The translations under genes and the position numbers were made by a program. From positions 1 through 39,131 of the forward strand of contig JAQVSN010000002.1 in the NCBI GenBank assembly GCA_028700515.1: a stretch of DNA of 39,131 nt, read 5' to 3'. Below are positions 7,527 through 13,778 of the stretch, piece by piece. Source of the stretch: Candidatus Omnitrophota bacterium (GTDB lineage: Bacteria; Omnitrophota; Gorgyraeia; Tantalellales; Tantalellaceae). The stretch's first letter is position 1. Every line of letters begins with the position of its first letter. Under the pieces are notes generated by a model. That model was not told the origin of the DNA. It did no database searches and saw only the letters and a program-made list of their open reading frames with translations.

Positions 7527-7723
7527 GGTTCATTGATGGTTCATAGTTCGTGGATCACCCATAAAAGTCGTCAGTGGCCAGTCGTCAGGATCGCATCAAA
7601 CTAACCATTATTGCATTGTCGTGTTGTTGGGTTATTGCGTTAAACCCTTTTGCCCTTTAACCGCCCTTCCCCCTGACGACCGACGACCCACGACTGACGA
7701 CTAAGATCGTTGACCGTTGACAG
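7527..7723. repeat. Compound intergenic repeat block (four vocabularies) upstream of trxA
   Basis: The 211-bp gap holds in order: GAACCAT-type words inverted (7527-7556); GTCGTCAGT words (7567-7590); GTTATTGCG-type words (7607-7641); and an inverted GTCGTCAGT tract (7671-7705) that runs into two CGTTGAC words and stops near the next gene's stop codon (7726). The two GTCGTCAGT tracts are mutually inverted, sharing AGTCGTCAGT and GTCGTCAGG ends, so a hairpin enclosing the GTTATTGCG tract is possible. Confidence 0.7.
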
Positions 7724-7725
7724 TA

Positions 7726-8796
7726 TCATCCCTTCCCCAATATACTCTCCGCCGCTTCCACCACGTCGTCTACCGTCACAGCCTTGAGGCACTTAAAACC
7801 ACGGGTACAATTATGCGCAAGACATACCTCGCAGCCTGTCTCCTTATGAAGATAAACATCCCGCGGACCCAATGGACCCCACCTTTTAGGAGAAAGGCCC
7901 GCATCTTTTCTTCCGAAAACAGAGATGACCGGGGTCCCCACGGCCGAAGATATATGCACCGGTCCGGAATCGTTAGAAATAAATATTTTCGAGCGTGATA
8001 TAACCTCCGCGAGAGCTCCTACGCTCAATTTTCCCGTCAGGTCGAACACCTTCTGCTTCATGGCTGAAGTAACACACCCCGACAATTCGGAGGTCTCCTT
8101 CCCCCCGACCACAAGAATATCAGCACCATATTTTGAGGCAAGAATGTCAGCGGCCTCGGCAAACCTCTCGACTGGCCATCTCTTGGAGGGGCAGCTCGCC
8201 CCCGGATGTATGGTGATGAGTTTATTACCTATCCCCAGTCTTCCCTGCATGTAATCGACGAACATTTTATCATGGTCGCCTATGACCATATAAGGTTTCC
8301 TGTCATAGGTCATCACTTTAAACCCGGACCTGACGAGAAGCTCGAAATTATAATCCGCCTCATGTCTGGCCCCTTGATGCTTGAGATGCCTGACCCTATA
8401 CGTCAGGAGCCAGCTCATCTTCCTGTCGTAGCCTATCCTGCGCGGTATCCCGGCCAGAAAAAACGCCAAATGAGTCCTGTTCGATGGATGCAGGGCTACT
8501 GCCGTGTCAAAGCGGTACTTCCTGAGGGAAAAGGCGAATTTAAGGCTCCCTAAAATACTTTTTTCGCTGCCAGCCTTATCGTAGAGGATGATCTCGTTAA
8601 GATCAGGATTATTCTCGACTATATCCCTGTTCTCGGGCCTTACCATGAACGCTATGAACGCCCCGGGGTACAACTTCCTCATATGCCGGATCACCGGTGT
8701 GGACAGGACTACATCACCGAGCCTGTCCAGTCTGGCCAGAAGGATCCTTTCGGGATGCGCATTTGGCCTTGAGGCGGTCTTAAAAAGTTCTGTCAT
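7726..8796 (-). CDS. Glycosyltransferase family 9, lipopolysaccharide heptosyltransferase-like
   Basis: Predicted to add a heptose (or similar sugar) to the LPS inner core from an ADP-activated donor at the cytoplasmic face of the inner membrane. The 356-residue GT-B protein starts its domain at RILLARLDRLGDVVLSTPVIRHMRKLYP and has the C-terminal donor-site features of GT9: IHPGASCPSKRWPVERFAEAA, FDLTGKLSVGALAEVISRSKIFISNDSGPVHISSAVGTPVISVFG. A tail Cys cluster (ETGCEVCLAHNCTRGFKCL) is typical of many GT9 proteins. No alternative start codon exists before the domain, and the -10 element lies only 7 nt upstream, so its mRNA may be leaderless. Donor and acceptor cannot be told from sequence. 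Confidence 0.9.
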   Translation of the reverse strand: MTELFKTASRPNAHPERILLARLDRLGDVVLSTPVIRHMRKLYPGAFIAFMVRPENRDIVENNPDLNEIILYDKAGSEKSILGSLKFAFSLRKYRFDTAVALHPSNRTHLAFFLAGIPRRIGYDRKMSWLLTYRVRHLKHQGARHEADYNFELLVRSGFKVMTYDRKPYMVIGDHDKMFVDYMQGRLGIGNKLITIHPGASCPSKRWPVERFAEAADILASKYGADILVVGGKETSELSGCVTSAMKQKVFDLTGKLSVGALAEVISRSKIFISNDSGPVHISSAVGTPVISVFGRKDAGLSPKRWGPLGPRDVYLHKETGCEVCLAHNCTRGFKCLKAVTVDDVVEAAESILGKG

Positions 8797-8803
8797 GCTA
8801 TAT

Positions 8804-8832
8804 AGTATAACTTTTTGGCCGGCATGTGTCGA
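8804..8832 (-). promoter_or_regulatory. Candidate promoter giving a leaderless GT9 transcript
   Basis: Minus strand: TCGACA (8827-8832), 17-bp spacer, TATACT (8804-8809). Only 7 nt separate the -10 from the ATG at 8794-8796, so transcription would start at or beside the A of the start codon. No ribosome site is visible upstream of this ATG. Confidence 0.5.
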
Positions 8833-8900
8833 GATTATCGTTACATATGTTCACTGGATCCCTGGTTCCCAAAAAAATAGAGGCACAGACAAAGAGTACA

Positions 8901-8935
8901 CCCTTTACCTATACCTCTATCTTTTCCTTAAACCC
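8901..8935. repeat. Hexad tract, CCTTTACCT vocabulary
   Basis: Pyrimidine-rich 6-bp words (CTTTAC, CTATAC, CTCTAT, CTTTTC) in the gap between the RRM gene and the GT9 gene, 22 bp from the RRM stop codon. Same family as 33406-33468. Confidence 0.55.
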
Positions 8936-8957
8936 GGTATTCCCGAGTCAAACGCTA

Positions 8958-9290
8958 TTAGAACCTGCCGTAATCGCGTCTGGGACGGTCATCTCTTCCG
9001 CCGCGGCCGCCGCGGTCAAACCCGCCGCCTCTCGGACGGTCGCCCCTGGGCCTGTCCTCCCTGGGACGAGCTTCGTTCACGCTGATGTTCCTGCCGCCAA
9101 TGCTGGACGAATTCAGTGCGTCCATAGCGGCTTTAGCGTCCTGCTCGGTGGCCATCTCAACGAACCCAAATCCCTTGCCGGCGATTATGGTCACGCTTTC
9201 GACAGTACCATGAGCGGAAAAAGCTGTCCTCAGCTCATCCTCCGTGGTCGAATAGTTCAGATTACCTACAAAAAGCCTTTTTTCCATCAT
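8958..9290 (-). CDS. RRM-domain RNA-binding protein with Arg/Gly-rich tail
   Basis: Single RNA-recognition-motif protein of the short bacterial type, like the cyanobacterial Rbp proteins. RNP2 is RLFVGNL (residues 5-11) and RNP1 is KGFGFVEM (about residues 39-46); strands and helices fill residues 4-76. The last 35 residues are a low-complexity tail of Arg, Gly and Asp with RGG-like steps (PRGGGFDRGGRGGRDDRPRR). Start ATG at 9290 overlaps the stop of the upstream flavoprotein (ATGA), with AAAGGAG just upstream; a second ATG follows immediately. Translational coupling suggests co-regulation, but a functional link to the flavoprotein is not obvious. Role inferred only as RNA binding, perhaps cold or stress related. 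Confidence 0.92.
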   Translation of the reverse strand: MMEKRLFVGNLNYSTTEDELRTAFSAHGTVESVTIIAGKGFGFVEMATEQDAKAAMDALNSSSIGGRNISVNEARPREDRPRGDRPRGGGFDRGGRGGRDDRPRRDYGRF

Positions 9291-10387
9291 TCCTCTCCTT
9301 TTTTCTTCATCTCTAACGCCGCCTCCGACGTTATCTCCTCTATCAGTTCCTTCACCGGAACTATTTTCTTTATTTTCGCCACATATGAGCTTGCGAAAAC
9401 CACAGCGTTGTCGATATCCCCTTCCACAGCGTCTATAAGGGCCTTAGCGATACAGAACGGCGCCGTTTCGGGGTTGCATGTCCTCAAGCACCTGTAATTG
9501 CAGCTTATCGGATGCGTGGCCCCCTTAAGCATTTCATCAATGAATTTGGTCCTGATCACCCTGGCCGGAAGCCCTACGGGGCTTTGTATAAAAACCAGGG
9601 AATTCTCGTCAGCCTCTACAAAGAGCTTTTTATACGCGGGATCCGCTGAACACTCATTAGTCGCTATAAAACGAGTGCCTATCTGTACACCACTCGCTCC
9701 CATCTTAAGAAATCTTGCCATGTCCTTGCCGTCAAATATCCCTCCGGCGGCAATGACCGGAATAGTGACCCCATAACGCTTCTCGTATTCTCTTACGGTC
9801 GACAGCACTTCTCTGACCGAATTTTCAAGCAAAGTAAGTTCGCCTCCGACAAGACTGGAGAGGGAATGTCCTCCGATATGCCCTCCTGAAAGCGGTCCTT
9901 CTACAACTATCGCGTCCGGGAGCCTGTTATAGCGTCTCTTCCATCCTTTCAAAAGTACTTCGGCGCCTCTGGCAGATGATATCATCGGTATAAGTTTAGA
10001 CGGGTATCCCTCTGTATATTCAGGAAGGCTGAGCGGTAGTCCTGCCCCAGAAATTATATAATCCGCATTCGCTTCGGCCGCGCCCCTGGCAATATCTTCA
10101 AAATCAGTAAGGGCTACCATTACGTTGACACCTACCACACCTTTGGTAAGGCTTCGGGCGGTCTTTATCTCTTCCTTGAGCTTTGCCCTCGTACTCCCCG
10201 CTACATCAGCCCTGTTCTCCGCCGTATCCATGGGGAGCCCTACGCTGGCTATCGTACCGGCCGCGCCGCATTCGGCTACTGCGGCAGCCAAAGTCGAAGT
10301 CGAGACCCTTACACCCATACCTCCCTGGATAATGGGCACTTCTATTCTAAGATCCCCGATTATTAATGGTCGCAACATGCTTTTCAT
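9287..10387 (-). CDS. FMN-dependent nitronate monooxygenase / FabK-like enoyl-ACP reductase with Cys cluster
   Basis: TIM-barrel flavoprotein of the 2-nitropropane dioxygenase family, 366 residues. Seen: PIIQGGMGVRVS at the N-terminus, the VVEGPLSGGHIGGHS loop with the conserved His170, VIAAGGIFDGKDMARFLKMGASGVQIGTRF for FMN phosphate, and a C-terminal insertion with Cys296, Cys300, Cys304 and Cys312 (C-x3-C-x3-C-x7-C). The family includes nitronate monooxygenases, which detoxify propionate 3-nitronate, and FabK enoyl-ACP reductases, which act in fatty acid synthesis; the Cys cluster is seen in a subset and could bind Fe-S or zinc. Which activity applies here is not settled by sequence. Start at 10387 (AAAGGG upstream) or the Met at 10378. 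It overlaps the RRM gene by 3 bp. Confidence 0.85.
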   Translation of the reverse strand: MKSMLRPLIIGDLRIEVPIIQGGMGVRVSTSTLAAAVAECGAAGTIASVGLPMDTAENRADVAGSTRAKLKEEIKTARSLTKGVVGVNVMVALTDFEDIARGAAEANADYIISGAGLPLSLPEYTEGYPSKLIPMISSARGAEVLLKGWKRRYNRLPDAIVVEGPLSGGHIGGHSLSSLVGGELTLLENSVREVLSTVREYEKRYGVTIPVIAAGGIFDGKDMARFLKMGASGVQIGTRFIATNECSADPAYKKLFVEADENSLVFIQSPVGLPARVIRTKFIDEMLKGATHPISCNYRCLRTCNPETAPFCIAKALIDAVEGDIDNAVVFASSYVAKIKKIVPVKELIEEITSEAALEMKKKGEE

Positions 10388-10607
10388 GAACCCTTTGCTT
10401 TATGCCGGACAGGACCTTCCTGATATCCCGTAGAAGGAAAAACACAGACCTTTCTGCGTCTATCAAAGGTTCATGAACGTTATAAGGATTAACTCCCGGG
10501 CGGGGTTAAATTACAGCTCACGAAGATCTGAAAGAAAGCGGTTCAAGATCCTGACGAGCCACATTATACCCTTTCCCAATAAAGAAATCCATCAAAAAGA
10601 GCAAATG

Positions 10608-10627
10608 AAAAACCGGGTATATCCCCG
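10608..10627 (-). terminator. Weak intrinsic terminator after the small secreted protein gene
   Basis: Minus strand CGGG-GATATA-CCCG hairpin followed by G and five T (10608-10612), starting about 10 bp after the stop codon of the small gene. The 4-bp stem is short, so this is tentative. The remaining 220 bp up to 10387 contain no supported gene, promoter or repeat. Confidence 0.35.
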
Positions 10628-10636
10628 TGTGCGATA

Positions 10637-10816
10637 TTAATCCCCGCTGTCAGAGTCATAATCAAGCGTGGGCGCGTCCGTGCCGATCGTGTCAGTTGTG
10701 TTCTCGGATGCCACCATTGGCGCGTCCGTAGAAACCGCTTCCTCCCCCACACTTGCCCAGGCAACATGGCCAAAGGCTGCTACTGCCACGAGAACAACAA
10801 CAAACGATCTCTTCAT
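10637..10816 (-). CDS. Small secreted acidic protein (hypothetical)
   Basis: Unrecognised 59-residue protein. The first 21 residues are a clear Sec signal peptide: MKR, a hydrophobic core FVVVLVAVAAFGHV, and a signal peptidase I site AWA-S. The mature part is about 38 residues, rich in Asp, Glu, Thr and Ser, with TDAP occurring twice and a terminal run DYDSDSGD; it contains no Cys or Arg/Lys. The ATG at 10816 is well supported by AGGAGG 7 nt upstream, and the gene has its own promoter at 10872-10900 and perhaps a terminator, so it appears to be a real monocistronic gene. It could be a periplasmic or surface acidic peptide, perhaps cation-binding; no function can be assigned. Confidence 0.7.
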   Translation of the reverse strand: MKRSFVVVLVAVAAFGHVAWASVGEEAVSTDAPMVASENTTDTIGTDAPTLDYDSDSGD

Positions 10817-10871
10817 ATATATCCTCCTAAAGATCTTACGGCCTACAGACATTTCCCTGTCAGTGTGTAAT

Positions 10872-10900
10872 ATTATACCCTACCCCGGAGGCCGGGGCAA
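10872..10900 (-). promoter_or_regulatory. Strong promoter with a GC-rich palindrome in the spacer
   Basis: Minus strand TTGCCC (10895-10900), 17-bp spacer, TATAAT (10872-10877), about 55 bp before the ATG of the small secreted protein. A perfect 6-bp inverted repeat CCCCGG-AGG-CCGGGG (10883-10897) overlaps the spacer and the -35 box, which would suit a repressor operator. It is not followed by a T run on either strand, so it is not a terminator. Confidence 0.65.
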
Positions 10901-10925
10901 GAAAAGCTTACTGCCCTTTGTGAGA

Positions 10926-11432
10926 CTATGAACGACACCCCTCATACGTTTTCTTGTATACTTCAAGATCTCTCTCCGAAAAACACACATAAACTATCTC
11001 TTCGAACCAGGGAAGATGTCTTATCCCTTCATCTATGGCTATGATCGCGGCTTCCTTCACCGGATATCCGTAGACACCCGTACTGATAGCAGGAAAAGCT
11101 ATCGTTTTAAGACCTGCCTTATGGGCAAGGGCAAAAGAATTAACGTAACAATCCCTGAGGAGATCCGCCTCGCCTCTTTCGCCGCCTTTCCATACCGGTC
11201 CGGGAGTGTGAATGATCTTTTTAGCGGTGAGCCTTCCGGCACCGGTCATAACAGCCTGTCCGGTCGGACAACGGCCTATCACGCGACATTCCTCCATAAC
11301 AGAGGGCCCAGCGGCCCGATGTATCGCGCCGTCCACGCCTCCTCCGCCGGCAAGGCGGGTGTTGGCGGCGTTAATAATAACGTCAACGGCCTCTTTTGTT
11401 ATATCACCCTGCTTGATAGTTATTTTACCCAT
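10926..11432 (-). CDS. Macrodomain protein, O-acetyl-ADP-ribose deacetylase type
   Basis: Binds ADP-ribose or its derivatives; close relatives (YmdB, TTHA/AF1521-like) remove O-acetyl or ADP-ribosyl groups. The 168 residues are one macrodomain: GDITKEAVDVIINAANTRLAGGGGVDGAIHRAAG with the catalytic-loop Asn and Asp, and the phosphate loop FPAISTGVYGYP. I start at the ATG at 11432 because the domain begins there; the upstream in-frame extension is translated repeat DNA (runs of Leu and Asn) and should be ignored. GGGGG lies upstream. It is placed downstream of two heptosyltransferase genes; a link to ADP-heptose or ADP by-products is imaginable but unproven. Confidence 0.93.
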   Translation of the reverse strand: MGKITIKQGDITKEAVDVIINAANTRLAGGGGVDGAIHRAAGPSVMEECRVIGRCPTGQAVMTGAGRLTAKKIIHTPGPVWKGGERGEADLLRDCYVNSFALAHKAGLKTIAFPAISTGVYGYPVKEAAIIAIDEGIRHLPWFEEIVYVCFSERDLEVYKKTYEGCRS

Positions 11433-11460
11433 TAAAGCCCCCGTCCCCTGTGTCCGGAGC

Positions 11461-11512
11461 AAAAGGTTAAGGTTAAGGGTGAGGTTGAGTGGTATTAACC
11501 TTGATCTCAAAC
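11461..11512. repeat. Inverted hexad tract with hairpin potential
   Basis: AAGGTTAAGG-type words (the reverse complement of the CTTAACCTT vocabulary) at 11461-11499, followed by TTAACCTT at 11505-11512, which pairs with AAGGTTAA at 11463-11470. It lies in the 131-bp gap between the GT9 and macrodomain genes and is the only hexad tract in this orientation. Confidence 0.55.
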
Positions 11513-11563
11513 TTAGCCTTATAGGAGGAGTGCGATCGCCGGATGCGGCGCACATGTCGCCGA

Positions 11564-12544
11564 TCACACATTAGATCCCAAAAGCTCTTTAGCCGCACGG
11601 AATACCTCATTAACTGAGATCTGTGATATGCACCCTTCGTCCGGCCCGGTCGAGCAGAGCGCTCTGCCGCACGGCCGGCATGGTACGGACGGCTTTACAA
11701 CCCTTGACTTCACGGACAAAGGGCCATATCGACGCTCGTCCGTAGGACCGAATATGGCCACCGTGGGCGTATTAACGGCGCTTGCCACATGAAGGGGAGC
11801 GCTGTCGTTCGTGACCACAAGGTCAGAACGTCTCATGAGCTCAGCGAGAGCTCCAATGGTCGTTCTGCCGCAAAGGTCAATAAAGGAGGTCGTCATCTGT
11901 CCTTTCACTTCATCGACGACCGAACGGTCAGAGTCTGTTCCCACGATCAGCACCCTGCAGGCAAGTTCTCCAACGATCATATCGGCAAGTCTGGCGAATT
12001 TTTTAGCGTCCCATCGTTTGAGATGGCTCTTCGCTCCGGGGTTAAGCAAAACACACCTGACCCATTCTTCCCCAAGTACCGCCGAGACGAACTTCCGGTC
12101 CTCCGCTCCGGAAGGCATAAAGAACCTGGAGTTACGGAACGGTCTTTCCATTAAAGTTGATAATTTTTCCAGATGTTCATCTCTTTTATGTCGAACCGCT
12201 CCCCAGTGTCCAAAGGACATCCTACTTGATATTTTGGCCCCGGAAAAATAAGGAATGAGTGAATTCTTGAGATCTACTACAATGTCGAATTTTTCCCGGC
12301 GTATCTCCATGGCCTGCCGGACCCGGGCAGTGATCGAAGCCTTTTTAATATGGGTCCTGACATCCTTTACCGCCGGGTGCTGTGTGAATATATCCATACC
12401 CGCCGGTCCGGTAATTACAGTTATCTCCGCGCCCGGAAATTCGTCATACAGCTTTTCAAGAACAGGGGTAGTAAGTATTATGTCCCCAAGATTGCTGAGA
12501 GTGATAAGAAGTATCTTATGTATGTTCGTTTTGTTTATGATCAT
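11564..12544 (-). CDS. Glycosyltransferase family 9 (heptosyltransferase-like)
   Basis: LPS core-type GT-B transferase of 326 residues. Visible: ILLITLSNLGDIILTTPVLEKLYDEFPGAEITVITG at the N-terminus with the Gly-Asp acceptor loop, LLNPGAKSHLKRWDAKKFARLAD, and the donor site IDLCGRTTIGALAELMRRSDLVVTNDSAPLHVASAVNTPTVAIFGPTDERRYGP, followed by the VPCRPCGRALCSTGPDEGC Cys-rich tail seen in many GT9 proteins. Next gene upstream is another GT9 of different sequence, so the two probably act at successive core positions. Start ATG at 12544 overlaps no neighbour; no strong ribosome site is visible. Exact sugar unknown. Confidence 0.9.
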   Translation of the reverse strand: MIINKTNIHKILLITLSNLGDIILTTPVLEKLYDEFPGAEITVITGPAGMDIFTQHPAVKDVRTHIKKASITARVRQAMEIRREKFDIVVDLKNSLIPYFSGAKISSRMSFGHWGAVRHKRDEHLEKLSTLMERPFRNSRFFMPSGAEDRKFVSAVLGEEWVRCVLLNPGAKSHLKRWDAKKFARLADMIVGELACRVLIVGTDSDRSVVDEVKGQMTTSFIDLCGRTTIGALAELMRRSDLVVTNDSAPLHVASAVNTPTVAIFGPTDERRYGPLSVKSRVVKPSVPCRPCGRALCSTGPDEGCISQISVNEVFRAAKELLGSNV

Positions 12545-12545
12545 G

Positions 12546-12718
12546 TTAGTCTTTAGTCGTTAGTGGCCAGCCGTCAGGGACTTGCATCTTGTATCCTGCA
12601 TCCTGCGACCGAGCACGCAATGTGCGAGGGAGTGCCGAGGCCTCCGGACGAGGCCATCCTGCATCTTGCATCCTGCATCTTGCATCCTGTATCTTGCATC
12701 TTGTATCCTTCATGCTGC
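12546..12718. repeat. Heptad tracts: GTTAGTC words passing into GCATCCT words, with a hairpin
   Basis: The whole 173-bp gap. From 12546 the sequence reads in 7-bp words (TTAGTCT, TTAGTCG and so on), changes at 12581 to CTTGCAT/CCTGCAT words without losing phase, passes through a non-repetitive GC-rich spacer holding a perfect hairpin GGCCTC-CGGAC-GAGGCC (12639-12655), and resumes GCATCTT/GCATCCT words at 12658-12718. The resumed words are in register with the first block (77 bp = 11 x 7). The tract ends on the stop codon of the next GT9 gene. Confidence 0.8.
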
Positions 12719-13746
12719 TACTGCGCGAGCATCCTCTCCGCTTCAGCGAACACACGCTCCGGGGTTATCGACCTCATGCATTCGTGGCCGAGAGAACACT
12801 CCTTTTCATAACACGGTATTGGGCACTTTATATCACTTTGTATGATCGACGCTACATTGCGGCCTCTGGGCCCGGTAAGCGCATGCGATGTCGGTCCGAA
12901 AAGAGCCACAAGGGGGGTTCCCACAGCGGAAGCCAAATGCATCGGCCCTGAATCAGCGCTTACAACAAGGCTCGACAGTTTGAACAGTGCCGCGAGTTCC
13001 CCCAGATCGGTCCTCCCGGCCACTGTGTAACAACGCATCTGCCCGGTCTCTGCAATTATGCTTTGAGCGGTCTTGAGATCCTTTGCGGCGCCCGGAAGAA
13101 CGATCTCTATGTCGCTGAACCTTTCGAGAAGCATTCCGGCAAGGCGTATAAAATATTCGGGTGGCCATCTTTTCGGCCCCCAATTCCCCCCGGTATTGAA
13201 CACTACCAGTCTTCCTCCTCCTCTTGCCATCCTGTGAAGAAGCGCCGAGGCCTTCTCCTCATATTCCTCATTGACGAAGTATTCGTATGTACCATCGGCA
13301 AAATGTATCCCCAGTGCGCCTCCAAGCGCCAGTAACTGGTCGGCTCTATGTACTATCCCCGAAGGTGGCTCGACTTCGGTGGTCAGGTTAGACCTTTTAC
13401 CGGAAAATCCTATCCTTCTCGGGATGCCGGCAAGCGCGGCTATAGAAGCCTTAGAGGACGATGGTTTAAGGAGAATACAGGTATCGTACTTCTCCCCGGC
13501 TATAAGCCTGGTAAAAGCCATTTTTTCACCGATACTGCAAAGCCCATTGTCGTCCGAAAGGATATGTATATCGCTTATCCACGGGTTATTCGCAAGGAGG
13601 TCCGCGTAACGCGGCACGACAGCGCAGGAAATATAGGCCTCCGGGAATGACCACCTCAAAGCCTTTAGGAGCGGGAATGAGAAGAGTATATCTCCCAGCC
13701 AGTTAAGCTCGAATATGAGTATCTTTTCAGGTTGTTTTTCGGTCAC
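12718..13746 (-). CDS. Glycosyltransferase family 9, heptosyltransferase II-like
   Basis: 342-residue GT-B enzyme with the strongest WaaF-like look of the set: KILIFELNWLGDILFSFPLLKALRWSFPEAYISCAV, a central KPSSSKASIAALAGIPRRIGFSGKRSN, VFNTGGNWGPKRWPPEYF and the donor site YTVAGRTDLGELAALFKLSSLVVSADSGPMHLASAVGTPLVALFGPTSHALTGPRG, then CPIPCYEKECSLGHECM. It probably transfers a heptose to the inner core using ADP-heptose. The gene is 32 bp after the GT4 gene and followed by a repeat-filled gap. Assignment to heptosyltransferase I versus II cannot be made by eye. Confidence 0.9.
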   Translation of the reverse strand: MTEKQPEKILIFELNWLGDILFSFPLLKALRWSFPEAYISCAVVPRYADLLANNPWISDIHILSDDNGLCSIGEKMAFTRLIAGEKYDTCILLKPSSSKASIAALAGIPRRIGFSGKRSNLTTEVEPPSGIVHRADQLLALGGALGIHFADGTYEYFVNEEYEEKASALLHRMARGGGRLVVFNTGGNWGPKRWPPEYFIRLAGMLLERFSDIEIVLPGAAKDLKTAQSIIAETGQMRCYTVAGRTDLGELAALFKLSSLVVSADSGPMHLASAVGTPLVALFGPTSHALTGPRGRNVASIIQSDIKCPIPCYEKECSLGHECMRSITPERVFAEAERMLAQ

Positions 13747-13778
13747 GTCTTCGTCCCCGTCCCGGGCCTATTATGCAC

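Noticed and set aside
10388-10636. Further small gene upstream of the flavoprotein
   Set aside because: No ORF with a ribosome site or sensible composition is visible; only a weak terminator can be proposed.
11433-11567. N-terminal extension of the macrodomain protein
   Set aside because: The extra 45 residues include LNLTLNLNLLL, the translation of a hexad repeat, and precede the domain start; the ATG at 11432 is preferred.
12563-12951. Plus-strand ORFs rich in Cys-Ile-Leu-His through the GCATCCT tract
   Set aside because: These are translations of the heptad repeat in three frames (repeated SCILHP-like strings) and overlap a conserved gene.
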